64,000 bases of DNA from NCBI GenBank assembly GCA_045598285.1, contig JAZLLU010000001.1, positions 1 through 64,000 on the forward strand. Reading direction: 5' to 3'. This document shows positions 1 to 8,624 of this stretch, piece after piece. The notes under the pieces were generated by a model that saw nothing but the letters and a program-made list of their open reading frames with translations, had not been told where the DNA came from and searched no databases. The DNA comes from RGIG5612 sp045598285. GTDB lineage: Bacteria > Bacillota > Clostridia > Lachnospirales > Lachnospiraceae. Position 1 is the first letter of the stretch; each line of letters starts with the position of its first letter. The position numbers were made by a program, and so were the translations under genes.

Positions 1-128
1 CCAGACTCAATGAGGGAAATTAAGAAATAGCCACAAATCATTAAATATAGATAATTTTGTTGCACATTTTCATAAGAAATAGTTTGATTTTCACCACATA
101 TTTATCTAAAGCTTATATTGTGTTGCAC
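1..128 (-). repeat. Two degenerate 63-bp repeat units, inverted orientation
   Basis: Read on the minus strand, GTGCAACA occurs with its start at 128 and again at 65, exactly 63 bp apart. At unit positions 31-41 the first unit carries TGTGGTGAAAA and the second keeps TGTGG. These two boxes are in the same register as in the well-conserved direct units at 154-279, although the rest of the sequence has diverged. The array may extend beyond the left edge of the window. Confidence 0.6.
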
Positions 129-153
129 ATTTTTTAATTTATTTTTTGTAAAC

Positions 154-279
154 GTGCAACAAAAAGATTGCTATTAAAAGATTTGTGGTGAAAAGCCTTT
201 GTAACAGAAAGATTCTGTGCAACAAAAAAATTGCTATTAAAAGATTTGTGGTGAAAAGCCTTTGTAACAGAAAGATTTT
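154..279 (+). repeat. Tandem 63-bp repeat, two near-identical units
   Basis: Units 154-216 and 217-279 match at 61 of 63 positions. Each begins GTGCAACAAAAA and carries TGTGGTGAAAA at unit positions 31-41. A third GTGCAAC box follows at 280. There is no unique spacer between units, so this is not a CRISPR array. Open frames across it are repeat artefacts. The function is unknown. Confidence 0.85.
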
Positions 280-318
280 GTGCAACAAAAAACAATGTTT
301 CAATAAATTTGTTGCACA
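279..318. repeat. Perfect 11-bp inverted repeat closing the 63-bp array
   Basis: TGTGCAACAAA at 279-289 is answered by TTTGTTGCACA at 308-318 with an 18-nt loop. A matching structure, TGTTGCAC at 121-128 with GTGCAACA at 154-161, sits where repeat orientation switches. The GTGCAACA box is thus used in both orientations. Confidence 0.7.
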
Positions 319-327
319 CATTAAACC

Positions 328-400
328 AAGGCGGCTGGCGGACATAAGTGTTTTGGTCAGCCGGTGCAAGCCGGCGAATCGGCGCAAAGGAAACTTCTAT
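328..400 (+). repeat. Degenerate copy of a hairpin repeat also found at 43.08 kb
   Basis: GCCGG (360-364) pairs with CCGGC (371-375), and the hairpin is followed by GAATCGGCGC and AAAGG. The segment 43081-43112 has the same order: a hairpin GCTGGC/GCCAGC, then GAAGCGGCGC and AAAGG. CGGCTG (332-337) can also pair with CAGCCG (358-363). It is GC-rich compared with its surroundings. I read it as a decayed member of the repeat family described at 42.4-43.25 kb. Confidence 0.5.
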
Positions 401-505
401 AGAGAAAAAATATTTCGACGAAATTCATATTTGAAGGTGTCATTGATTGAATTGGAATGATTTTTTATAGAAAACTCTTGATGGGATTTGGGAATGTGCA
501 TTGTA

Positions 506-534
506 TTGAAAAAAGTACACAAAAATGATAAAAT
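506..534 (+). promoter_or_regulatory. Sigma-A-type promoter of the V-ATPase operon
   Basis: TTGAAA (506-511) and TAAAAT (529-534) are separated by 17 bp. Transcription would start near 541, leaving a leader of about 115 nt before the first gene. Confidence 0.6.
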
Positions 535-544
535 ATCATACAAG

Positions 545-599
545 ATGGGGGCAATTGAACTTTTTTAAAACTACAATCAGGACATAAATAGTTGCCCAT
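545..599 (+). promoter_or_regulatory. Possible structured leader of the V-ATPase mRNA
   Basis: ATGGG..CAA at 545-554 (two-G bulge) pairs with TTGCCCAT at 592-599, enclosing a 37-nt A/T-rich segment. A smaller hairpin, TAGTG/CACTA, follows around 606-621. No riboswitch class is recognised, and the pairing could be chance. Confidence 0.25.
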
Positions 600-656
600 A
601 AAATTAGTGTAAATGCACTACAAGAATAAGTAGCATGAAATATTATGGAGGTGCGT

Positions 657-965
657 ATGGCACAAGAAGTAATTAACAATATAAAAGAGGCGGAACTTAA
701 AGCGAAAGAGATTGTTCAAAATGCCGAAAAAGAAAGACAAGGCATTTTGGATAAAGCGGCTGAAGATGGTAAAGCTTTGAAAGAAGAAATTCTAAGCAAA
801 GCTAAGGCACAAGCCAAAAAAGATTTAGAAAAAATTGAGGCTACGAGCGAAGCTGCTATGAATGATGCTGAAAAAAATGCTAAAGCTATTATCGAACAAT
901 TCGAAAAAAATGCTAACGCAAGGAAAGAAGAAGCTATTAAAGCAGTGATTGAAACAATCGCGTAA
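657..965 (+). CDS. V-type ATP synthase peripheral-stalk subunit G (AhaH/NtpF-like)
   Basis: This small, highly charged protein of 102 residues is almost entirely coiled coil rich in Ala, Lys and Glu. That is as expected for the G/H peripheral-stalk subunit that pairs with subunit E to hold the V1 head against the membrane stator. An in-frame ATG at 645 overlaps the GGAGGTG ribosome-binding site at 647-653, so the true start is ATG at 657. It is the first gene of the operon, and the subunit I gene follows 30 bp later. The assignment rests mainly on composition, size and operon position. Confidence 0.85.
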   Translation: MAQEVINNIKEAELKAKEIVQNAEKERQGILDKAAEDGKALKEEILSKAKAQAKKDLEKIEATSEAAMNDAEKNAKAIIEQFEKNANARKEEAIKAVIETIA

Positions 966-995
966 ATTACTTTCGTAACATAAGGAGGCTTAAAA

Positions 996-2999
996 ATGGC
1001 TGTACTCGCCATGAAAAAAATAAGCATATGCGGTCTTAAAAAAGATAGAAAAGCCATCATGGAGAAAATCCAAAGAGAAGGCGTTATCGAGGTGCAAGAC
1101 TTTGTTGCTGAAGATGAAATATTCAGCAAACAGCCTATGCCTATTTCCAACTCAGAATTTGAACGTAATATTCATGATGCGGAAGCAGCACTAGATGTGC
1201 TAAATACTTACAATCTTGAAAAGAGTGGACTTCTTGCATCATTTAAGGGAAGAGATGTCATTGAAATAGAAAAATATGACAACTTCAAAAATAACTACAC
1301 AAAAGTAGCATCAACAATCTCAAAAATTTTATCTCTAGCAAAAGAAGTAGCAGAGAAAAAAGCTGAGATTGTAAAAAATAAACAGCAAATAGAGATGCTT
1401 GTTCCATGGGAAGAACTTGATATACCGTTTAATTTCCAAGGCACAGAAAAAACATCTGCTTTTATAGGTGCGCTTCCAGGTGAGTGGTCGCTTGATTCAA
1501 TCTATGAGAGCTTGGCAGATTGTTTGCCAATTGATGTAAATATAATTAGTACAACTAAAAACCAAACATGTATCCTTGTTATCAGCCATATTGACAACAA
1601 AGAAAATGTTAATGCAGCCCTTAGAGGTATCGGCTTTTCATATCCATCAGTTGATATAGCAGTTGCTCCTAGCGAAGGAAAAGCACAGCTCCTTAAAGCT
1701 ATTGAAAAACTCGAAAATGAAATAGCAAATTTAGAAGAAAAAATAAAATCATTTGAAAGCCAAAGAGCTGATATTAAATTTATGGCAGATTACCAAGCAA
1801 TAAGAGCAGAAAAATATGCAGTAACAAACAACCTGCCACAATCTGAACATACATTTATTCTTACGGGATATATTCCGGAAATTTATATAAAAGATATAGA
1901 AGAAACTTTAGACGGTTTTGCAGTAACGATTGATACTGAAGAAGTTTCAGAAGATGAGGAAGCTCCAGTTGTGCTCAAGAACAATGCATTCTCAAGCGCT
2001 GTTCAAGGAGTTGTTGAATCTTATGCACTTCCAGCCAAAGGCGAAGTAGATCCGTCATTCCTTATTTCACTTTTCTACTTTGTCTTTTTCGGATTTATGC
2101 TTGCTGACGCAGCAATCGGACTATTAATAGTATTTGGAGCTGGAATGCTTTTACTATTAAACAAGAACATGGAAAAAGGATTAAAGAACAATGTAAAACT
2201 ATTTATGTTCGGTGGCGTAAGCGCTATGTTTTTCGGTGTTCTTTTTGGAAGTTACTTTGGAGATGTAATAACCTCTGTATCAGGCAACTTCTTTGGCAAA
2301 GCAATAATAGTAAAACCTTTGTGGCTTGATATGACATCAAACCCAATGACAGTTTTAACACTTGCACTTTGTATGGGCCTTATACATATCTTTACTGGTA
2401 TGGCTGTGGGCGCATATCAATATATAAAAAAGAAAGATTACATGTCTCTCATCTTTGGAGTTCTTATCTGGTATGTAATCTTAATCGGACTTGTTGTTAA
2501 ATGCCTTTCGATGCAGATGATTATGGATATCCTCTTAGGAGGAAGAAAACCACTTCTTTCAGCACAGGCAGGAACAGTAGGACTTATAGCTGCAGGCGTT
2601 GGAGCACTCGTGGTAATTGTAATGGGCGAGTTTAATACAAAGAATTGGCCAAAAAGATTACTTAAAGGTGCTTATGCAGTTTATGGAATCACAGGATATC
2701 TTTCAGATTTACTTTCTTACTCAAGACTTTTAGCGTTAGGACTTGCAACAGGTGTTATCTCATCAGTTGCAAATATGATTGGTACAATGTTTGGAAGCGG
2801 AGTAGGAGGAGTAATCGTATTCATTATTGTATTCATAATTATCAACGCAATTAATATTGGTATTAATACGCTTGGTGCTTATGTACACACCAATCGTTTG
2901 CAATACGTAGAGTTCTTCAGTCGTTTCTATGAAGGCGGCGGAAGACCTTTCGAACCATATAGTGTAAAAACAAAATATTATAAATTTAAGGAGAACTAA
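996..2999 (+). CDS. ntpI: V-type ATP synthase subunit I (membrane stator, a-subunit homologue)
   Basis: A 667-residue protein with a cytoplasmic N-terminal half containing coiled coils (roughly residues 90-130 and 225-260), then a membrane half from about residue 350 with seven or more hydrophobic segments. The motif LSYSRLLALGLATGVI near residue 575 contains the conserved Arg that faces the ion-binding Glu of the K ring during transport. The length is normal for the family. AAGGAGG lies upstream of the ATG. Subunit K follows after 2 bp, so the two genes are probably translationally coupled. Confidence 0.95.
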   Translation: MAVLAMKKISICGLKKDRKAIMEKIQREGVIEVQDFVAEDEIFSKQPMPISNSEFERNIHDAEAALDVLNTYNLEKSGLLASFKGRDVIEIEKYDNFKNNYTKVASTISKILSLAKEVAEKKAEIVKNKQQIEMLVPWEELDIPFNFQGTEKTSAFIGALPGEWSLDSIYESLADCLPIDVNIISTTKNQTCILVISHIDNKENVNAALRGIGFSYPSVDIAVAPSEGKAQLLKAIEKLENEIANLEEKIKSFESQRADIKFMADYQAIRAEKYAVTNNLPQSEHTFILTGYIPEIYIKDIEETLDGFAVTIDTEEVSEDEEAPVVLKNNAFSSAVQGVVESYALPAKGEVDPSFLISLFYFVFFGFMLADAAIGLLIVFGAGMLLLLNKNMEKGLKNNVKLFMFGGVSAMFFGVLFGSYFGDVITSVSGNFFGKAIIVKPLWLDMTSNPMTVLTLALCMGLIHIFTGMAVGAYQYIKKKDYMSLIFGVLIWYVILIGLVVKCLSMQMIMDILLGGRKPLLSAQAGTVGLIAAGVGALVVIVMGEFNTKNWPKRLLKGAYAVYGITGYLSDLLSYSRLLALGLATGVISSVANMIGTMFGSGVGGVIVFIIVFIIINAINIGINTLGAYVHTNRLQYVEFFSRFYEGGGRPFEPYSVKTKYYKFKEN

Positions 3000-3001
3000 A
3001 A

Positions 3002-3499
3002 ATGATTGAATTCTTACAAGCAAACATGGGCACAATTTTTTCCTTACTAGGTGCAGCGTTAGCAGTTGGTCTTGCTGGTGCAGGAAGTGCACGTGGCGTA
3101 GGTGTAGCAGGTGAGGCCGCAGCAGGCGTTATCGCTGAAGATCCAGGAAAATTCGGTAAAGTAATGGTACTCCAATTGCTTCCAGGTACACAAGGAATCT
3201 ACGGACTTATCATTGGGTTTATCACTTTATCACAAACAGGTATTTTAGGTGGAGATGCAAACATCTCTATAGCTAAAGGCTTAGTATTCCTTTGCGCATG
3301 CCTTCCTATTGCAATCGCTGGTTACTTCTCAGCAATTGGTCAAGGAAAAGCTTCTGCAGCAGCTATCGGAGTTGTAGCTAAAAAACCAGATCAGTTTGGT
3401 AAAGCAATGATTTTCCCTGTTATGGTTGAAACATACGCAATCCTTGCACTTCTTGTTTCAATCCTTGCTATCACAGGAGCAGCAAACGTAGCATTCTAA
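3002..3499 (+). CDS. ntpK: V-type ATP synthase subunit K (rotor proteolipid)
   Basis: This 165-residue protein is a duplicated hairpin proteolipid with four membrane helices. The first hairpin contains LLPGTQGIYG, the second IGQGKA and PVMVETYAIL. Only the second half carries the ion-binding Glu (E143). The residues matching the Enterococcus hirae NtpK sodium ligands are present: L60, T63, Q64, Q114 and E143. This supports a Na+-coupled rotor. Assembled rings of this protein form the rotating membrane part of the enzyme. Confidence 0.95.
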   Translation: MIEFLQANMGTIFSLLGAALAVGLAGAGSARGVGVAGEAAAGVIAEDPGKFGKVMVLQLLPGTQGIYGLIIGFITLSQTGILGGDANISIAKGLVFLCACLPIAIAGYFSAIGQGKASAAAIGVVAKKPDQFGKAMIFPVMVETYAILALLVSILAITGAANVAF

Positions 3500-3515
3500 T
3501 TAAGGAGTTTTTAAG

Positions 3516-4091
3516 ATGAGCGGACTTGAAAAAATCTTAGAACATATTAATAACGATGCCACTGAGAGCGCAAACAAGTTGATTGAAGATGCAAAGAATA
3601 AAGCTGAAGGTATCTTAAACACAGATAAAGAAGAAGCAAAAAGACTTGAAGCCAATATCAAAAAGCAGGCGGAACATGATACGGCAGCAGCTCAAAAGCG
3701 TATTCAATCAACAGCTGAGCTAAAAGAAAAGAGAATGGTTTTAGAAGCAAAACAAAAAGAGATTGATAGTGTGCTTAAAGAAACTATTGATTATCTTGAT
3801 AAGTTGGATGATAAAACATATTTCGGAATAATTTCTTCTATGCTTAAGCGTTACGCAACAAATCAGGAAGGCGTTATTAAATTTGCAGCCAAAGATATGA
3901 AAAGACTTCCAAAGGAGATTGAAAAAGAAGCCCAAAGTCTTCGTTTGGAAATTTCAAAAGAACCGACAAATATCTGCGGCGGATTTATTTTAGTATATGG
4001 AGACATCGAAGAAAATTGCAGCTTCGATGCTTTAATCAGTGCTTCACATGAAGAACTACAAGACAAAATCGGACAGATACTGTTCAGCTAA
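3516..4091 (+). CDS. ntpE: V-type ATP synthase subunit E
   Basis: The 191-residue protein has a long charged coiled-coil N-terminal half (about residues 1-95) and a globular C-terminal half, the usual subunit E design. It forms the peripheral stalk with the G-type subunit. It lies 16 bp after ntpK with an AAGGAG ribosome-binding site. Subunit E is poorly conserved, so the call relies on fold-like features and on its place between K and C, which is the standard order. Confidence 0.9.
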   Translation: MSGLEKILEHINNDATESANKLIEDAKNKAEGILNTDKEEAKRLEANIKKQAEHDTAAAQKRIQSTAELKEKRMVLEAKQKEIDSVLKETIDYLDKLDDKTYFGIISSMLKRYATNQEGVIKFAAKDMKRLPKEIEKEAQSLRLEISKEPTNICGGFILVYGDIEENCSFDALISASHEELQDKIGQILFS

Positions 4092-4113
4092 CAAATAGAA
4101 AGGAGCGGAAAAA

Positions 4114-5133
4114 ATGGCAGATGAGTTGTTAAACGATAAATTATTAGATGACGAATTGTTACCTGATGATTTGTTTACATCCCAGGTCGCACAAATCCGT
4201 GCCAAAGAGAATACGCTACTTACTGATCAGGCCTTGAATAACCTTCAAAGTTTAGAACGTTATTCAGAATGTATTCAGTTCCTTCTAGATAAGGGCTGGG
4301 GTCCGACACCTAAGAATTCACCTGAAGAGTTACTTACACTTGAGCGTGAAAGAATGTGGGAAGAAGTTAGAAAACTTTGTGGCGATAAGGCCTTAGAACA
4401 ATTTAAGATTTTTAGATTTCCTGCAGATTATCACAACTTAAAAGTTGCTCTTAAGGAATCTTACATACAAAAGCAAGTTCCAAATGTGTACAAAGACGGA
4501 GGCACAATCGAGATTGAAACAATCAGAAGATGTGCTATGGATAATGATTTTGCAGCACTTCCAATTGCAATGATGAGAGCAGCCACAGAAGCTAGAGAAG
4601 TTCTTTTCCATACAGGAGATTCTCAGCTTTGCGACGTAATAATTGACAAGGCTGCACTTAGTGCGATGTATGAGGCGGGCAAAGCATCAGATAATAAATT
4701 GCTTAAAGACTACGCTGAATTTAAGTGTGCTGCAGCAAATATAAATATTGCAATAAGAGCTTGTAAGGCTAATAAAGATACAGATTTTCTAAATAGAGCT
4801 TTTGTTCCATGCGATAGCATAAGTGTGCAAAAGATTGTTTTAGCAACTAGAAATGGGCTTGACTCTATTTATGAATATTTAGAGACAACCCAATATCAAG
4901 ATGCGATTGGAGCTATTAAAGAAAGCCCAGCAGCTTTTGATAGATGGTGCGACAATCGTATGATGAAAGTTATAGCACCACAAAAATATAATGCATTTAC
5001 GATTTCACCTATTGCAGCTTATTTAGTAGCAAAAGAAAACGAGATGAAATCAGTTAGAATAATTCTTTCAGGAAAACTTAATGATCTTCCTGAAGAAAAA
5101 ATAAAAGAAAGGTTGAGGAAGTCATATGTATAA
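4114..5133 (+). CDS. ntpC: V-type ATP synthase subunit C (central-stalk socket)
   Basis: This 339-residue, mainly helical soluble protein has the length of the bacterial and archaeal subunit C/d family, which links the rotor shaft (D, F) to the K ring. An acidic, Leu-rich N-terminus is followed by repeats of helical bundles. AAAGGAGCGG precedes the ATG. The 3' end overlaps the start of the subunit F gene by 8 bp, indicating translational coupling. Confidence 0.93.
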   Translation: MADELLNDKLLDDELLPDDLFTSQVAQIRAKENTLLTDQALNNLQSLERYSECIQFLLDKGWGPTPKNSPEELLTLERERMWEEVRKLCGDKALEQFKIFRFPADYHNLKVALKESYIQKQVPNVYKDGGTIEIETIRRCAMDNDFAALPIAMMRAATEAREVLFHTGDSQLCDVIIDKAALSAMYEAGKASDNKLLKDYAEFKCAAANINIAIRACKANKDTDFLNRAFVPCDSISVQKIVLATRNGLDSIYEYLETTQYQDAIGAIKESPAAFDRWCDNRMMKVIAPQKYNAFTISPIAAYLVAKENEMKSVRIILSGKLNDLPEEKIKERLRKSYV

Positions 5134-5446
5134 GATAGCAGTAATAGGCGATAGAGATTCGATATATGGCTTTGCAACACTTGGCCTTGAAACTTTTCCA
5201 GTTACAACAAAGGAGGAAGCTCAAAGGACTTTCCACGAACTTGCTGTGACTGACTATGCAATTATCTATATAACAGAAAAGTTGTATAAAGAAATTGAAG
5301 AAACAGTAGAAAAACAACAAGGACACAAATTTCCTGCAATAATCCAAATCCCTGGTGTTTCGGGAAACACTGGAAACGGAATGGCTAGCGTTAAAAAGTT
5401 AGTTGAGCAGGCAGTTGGTTCAGATATAATTTTTAACGACAAATAG
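5126..5446 (+). CDS. V-type ATP synthase subunit F
   Basis: A 106-residue protein beginning MYKIAVIGDRDSIYGFATLG, the typical N-terminal strand and loop of subunit F (called NtpG in E. hirae). It has the small alternating alpha/beta fold that binds subunit D in the rotating shaft. It overlaps ntpC by 8 bp. The C-terminal segment with IPGVSGNTG is also characteristic. Confidence 0.92.
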   Translation: MYKIAVIGDRDSIYGFATLGLETFPVTTKEEAQRTFHELAVTDYAIIYITEKLYKEIEETVEKQQGHKFPAIIQIPGVSGNTGNGMASVKKLVEQAVGSDIIFNDK

Positions 5447-5472
5447 TTACAAGAAAGGCATTGGTAGAAACT

Positions 5473-7239
5473 ATGAGTAAAGGTACAATCAAAAAAGTTG
5501 CCGGACCATTGGTTATCGCTACAGGCATGAGAGATGCAAACATGTTCGACGTTTGCCGTGTTAGCGAGCAAAGACTTATCGGCGAGATTATCGAGATTCA
5601 CGGTGATGAAGCTTCAATCCAGGTTTACGAAGAAACATCTGGATTAGGACCTGGTGAGCCAGTTGAATCTACAGGAGCAGCACTAAGTGTAGACTTAGGC
5701 CCTGGACTTATCGGAAGTATTTACGACGGAATTCAAAGACCGCTTGTAAAGATTATGCAAATGAGTGGAAACAATTTGCAACGCGGTGTTGAAGTTCCTT
5801 CATTAGACAGAGAAAAGAAATGGACATTCGTTCCAACTGCTAAAGTTGGCGATGAAGTTGGACCATGCGATATTATCGGTACAGTAAAAGAAACACCAAT
5901 CGTTGAACAACGTATTATGATTCCAAATGGAATTGAAGGGAAAATTGTTGATATAAAGAGTGGCGAATTTACTGTAGAAGAAACTATCGCAACTGTTGAA
6001 ACAACAAACGGCGAAAAGAAAGAAATCGCTATGATGCAAAAATGGCCAGTACGTGTTGGTCGTCCTTATAAGGAGAAACTTTCTCCAACAATGCCTTTAG
6101 TAACAGGACAAAGAGTAATAGATTGCCTCTTCCCAATTGCAAAGGGTGGTACAGCAGCTATCCCAGGACCTTTCGGTTCAGGAAAAACTGTAACACAGCA
6201 CCAATTAGCAAAATGGGCAGAAGCTGACATAGTAGTTTATATCGGATGTGGTGAACGTGGAAACGAAATGACAGACGTTCTTAATGAGTTCCCAGAACTT
6301 AAAGACCCTAAGACAGGATACTCATTAATGGAAAGAACAGTACTGATTGCAAACACATCAGATATGCCTGTTGCAGCTCGTGAAGCTTCTATCTATGTAG
6401 GTATCACAATTGCTGAATACTTTAGAGACATGGGCTACTCAGTAGCACTTATGGCAGACTCAACAAGCCGTTGGGCTGAGGCCTTAAGAGAAATGTCTGG
6501 TCGTCTAGAAGAAATGCCAGGTGAAGAAGGTTACCCAGCTTACCTAGGTTCACGTCTTGCACAATTCTACGAAAGAGCTGGCCGCGTAATTTCTAACGGA
6601 CTTAATCCTAGAGAAGGAGCACTCTCAGTTATCGGAGCTGTTTCTCCTCCAGGTGGAGATATTTCAGAACCTGTATCACAGGCAACACTTCGTATCGTAA
6701 AAGTTTTCTGGGGATTGGATGCGAACTTAGCTTATAAACGTCACTTCCCAGCTATTAACTGGCTTACAAGTTATTCACTTTATACAACGGAAATGGGACC
6801 TTGGTTTGATGAAGCAGTAAAGGGACCATGGATGGAAGACAGAGGACGTATGATGAAACTTTTAAGTGACGAAGCAGCCTTAGAAGAAATCGTACAGCTT
6901 GTAGGTATGGACGCACTTTCATCACCAGACAGATTAAAGATGGAAGCAGCTCGTTCAATAAGAGAAGACTTCTTACACCAAGATTCATTCCATGAGATTG
7001 ATACATACACAGAACTCGACAAACAATATCTTATGATGAAACTTATCTTAGCTTACTATGACGAAGCCCTTGCAGCATTAGAAAAAGGCGCTGACATAGA
7101 AAACTTAGTAAACTTAGAAGTAAGAGAAAAAATTGGTAGATATAAATATACAACTCACGATCGAATTGAAGGTGAGTTCGAAGCAATAGTAGCTGAACTT
7201 AAAAATGAAGTTGCAAACTTATTAAACAAGGAGGACTAA
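5473..7239 (+). CDS. ntpA: V-type ATP synthase catalytic subunit A
   Basis: This is the catalytic nucleotide-binding subunit. The P-loop GPFGSGKT lies at about residues 231-238, and the non-homologous insertion typical of A subunits lies between the N-terminal barrel and the ATPase core. The motif SRWAEALREMSGRLEEMPGE is a family hallmark. I start at ATG 5473, where the protein begins MSKGTIKKVAGP like relatives. A TTG at 5461 would add four residues but has only 2 bp to the AAAGG site. Subunit B follows after 3 bp. Confidence 0.96.
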   Translation: MSKGTIKKVAGPLVIATGMRDANMFDVCRVSEQRLIGEIIEIHGDEASIQVYEETSGLGPGEPVESTGAALSVDLGPGLIGSIYDGIQRPLVKIMQMSGNNLQRGVEVPSLDREKKWTFVPTAKVGDEVGPCDIIGTVKETPIVEQRIMIPNGIEGKIVDIKSGEFTVEETIATVETTNGEKKEIAMMQKWPVRVGRPYKEKLSPTMPLVTGQRVIDCLFPIAKGGTAAIPGPFGSGKTVTQHQLAKWAEADIVVYIGCGERGNEMTDVLNEFPELKDPKTGYSLMERTVLIANTSDMPVAAREASIYVGITIAEYFRDMGYSVALMADSTSRWAEALREMSGRLEEMPGEEGYPAYLGSRLAQFYERAGRVISNGLNPREGALSVIGAVSPPGGDISEPVSQATLRIVKVFWGLDANLAYKRHFPAINWLTSYSLYTTEMGPWFDEAVKGPWMEDRGRMMKLLSDEAALEEIVQLVGMDALSSPDRLKMEAARSIREDFLHQDSFHEIDTYTELDKQYLMMKLILAYYDEALAALEKGADIENLVNLEVREKIGRYKYTTHDRIEGEFEAIVAELKNEVANLLNKED

Positions 7240-7242
7240 GAA

Positions 7243-8616
7243 ATGCCAAAAGAGTATAAAACAATTCAGGAAATAGCAGGTCCTCTTATGCTCGTACAGG
7301 GCGTTGAGGGAGTTACCTATAACGAACTTGGAGAAATAGAACTTGCAAACGGAGAAACAAGACGTTGTAAAGTTTTGGAAATTGATGGAACTAACGCAAT
7401 GGTTCAGCTTTTTGAAAACTCAACAGGAATCAACCCACAAGAAAGCAAGGTTAGATTCTTAGGAAGAGCTATGGAGCTTGGAGTTTCCGAGGACATGCTT
7501 AGCCGTGTATTCGACGGCCTTGGCAGACCAATAGATGGTGGCCCGGAAATCCTTCCAGAAAAGAGAATGGACGTTAACGGACTTCCAATGAACCCAGCAG
7601 CTAGAAACTATCCTCAAGAATTTATTCAAACAGGCGTTTCAGCAATCGATGGACTTAACACATTGGTACGTGGACAAAAGCTTCCTATTTTCTCAATGTC
7701 AGGTCTTCCACATGCAGAGCTTGCAGCTCAGATAGCTCGTCAAGCAAAGGTTAGAGGAACAGATGAGCAGTTCGCCGTTGTGTTCGCAGCAATGGGTATC
7801 ACTTTCGAAGAAGCAAACTTCTTCACAAACTCATTTACTGAAACAGGTGCAATTGACAGAACAGTTATGTTCGTAAACCTTGCAAATGACCCAGCCGTAG
7901 AAAGACTAGCTACACCTAAGATGGCACTTACGGCAGCAGAATACTTAGCATTTGACAAAGGAATGCATGTGCTTGTTATCCTTACAGATATCACTAACTA
8001 CGCTGACTCACTTCGTGAAGTATCAGCAGCCCAAAAGGAAGTTCCAGGACGAAGAGGTTATCCAGGATACATGTACACAGACCTTGCAACAATATATGAA
8101 AGAGCAGGACGTCAAGCAGGTAAGACAGGATCAATCACAATGATTCCAATCCTTACTATGCCAGAAGATGATAAGACTCACCCAATCCCTGACCTTACAG
8201 GATATATCACTGAGGGCCAAATTATGCTTAGCCGTGAGCTTTACCGTCAAGGCGTTATGCCTCCAATAGATGTACTCCCTTCACTTTCACGTTTGAAAGA
8301 TAAAGGTATCGGCGAAGGAAAGACTAGAGTAGACCATGCCAACACAATGAACCAGCTCTTTGCTGCTTATGCTCGTGGTAAGGAAGCAAAAGAACTTATG
8401 GTCGTTTTAGGTGAGGCCGCACTTACACAAATGGATAAACTTTATGCGAAGTTTGCAGACGAGTTTGAAAAACAATATGTATCGCAAGGCTTCGATGCAA
8501 ACAGAGATATTGAAGAGACATTAGACTTAGGTTGGGAATTGCTTAGAATTCTTCCACGTAGTGAACTTAAACGTATTAAGGATGAATTTCTTGATAAATA
8601 CTACGACGCAAAATAG
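7243..8616 (+). CDS. ntpB: V-type ATP synthase regulatory subunit B
   Basis: The 457-residue non-catalytic partner of subunit A; three A-B pairs form the V1 head. The P-loop position is occupied by the family sequence SGLPHAELAAQIARQ rather than a Walker A motif. The downstream segments GRRGYPGYMYTDLATIYERAG and SLSRLKDKG are standard B-subunit signatures. AAGGAGG at 7229-7235 serves the ATG. The length is normal. Confidence 0.96.
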   Translation: MPKEYKTIQEIAGPLMLVQGVEGVTYNELGEIELANGETRRCKVLEIDGTNAMVQLFENSTGINPQESKVRFLGRAMELGVSEDMLSRVFDGLGRPIDGGPEILPEKRMDVNGLPMNPAARNYPQEFIQTGVSAIDGLNTLVRGQKLPIFSMSGLPHAELAAQIARQAKVRGTDEQFAVVFAAMGITFEEANFFTNSFTETGAIDRTVMFVNLANDPAVERLATPKMALTAAEYLAFDKGMHVLVILTDITNYADSLREVSAAQKEVPGRRGYPGYMYTDLATIYERAGRQAGKTGSITMIPILTMPEDDKTHPIPDLTGYITEGQIMLSRELYRQGVMPPIDVLPSLSRLKDKGIGEGKTRVDHANTMNQLFAAYARGKEAKELMVVLGEAALTQMDKLYAKFADEFEKQYVSQGFDANRDIEETLDLGWELLRILPRSELKRIKDEFLDKYYDAK

Positions 8617-8624
8617 GAGAAAAC

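Noticed and set aside
154..291. Possible CRISPR array
   Set aside because: The 63-bp units are contiguous and almost identical over their whole length, with no unique spacers and no cas genes.
185..460. Open frame of 91 codons across the 63-bp repeats
   Set aside because: It is made of repeat units, has no ribosome-binding site and no protein-like composition; the period is divisible by three, so frames stay open by repetition.
5461..5475. TTG at 5461 as the ntpA start
   Set aside because: Only 2 bp separate it from the AAAGG, and relatives start at the MSKG-type N-terminus.
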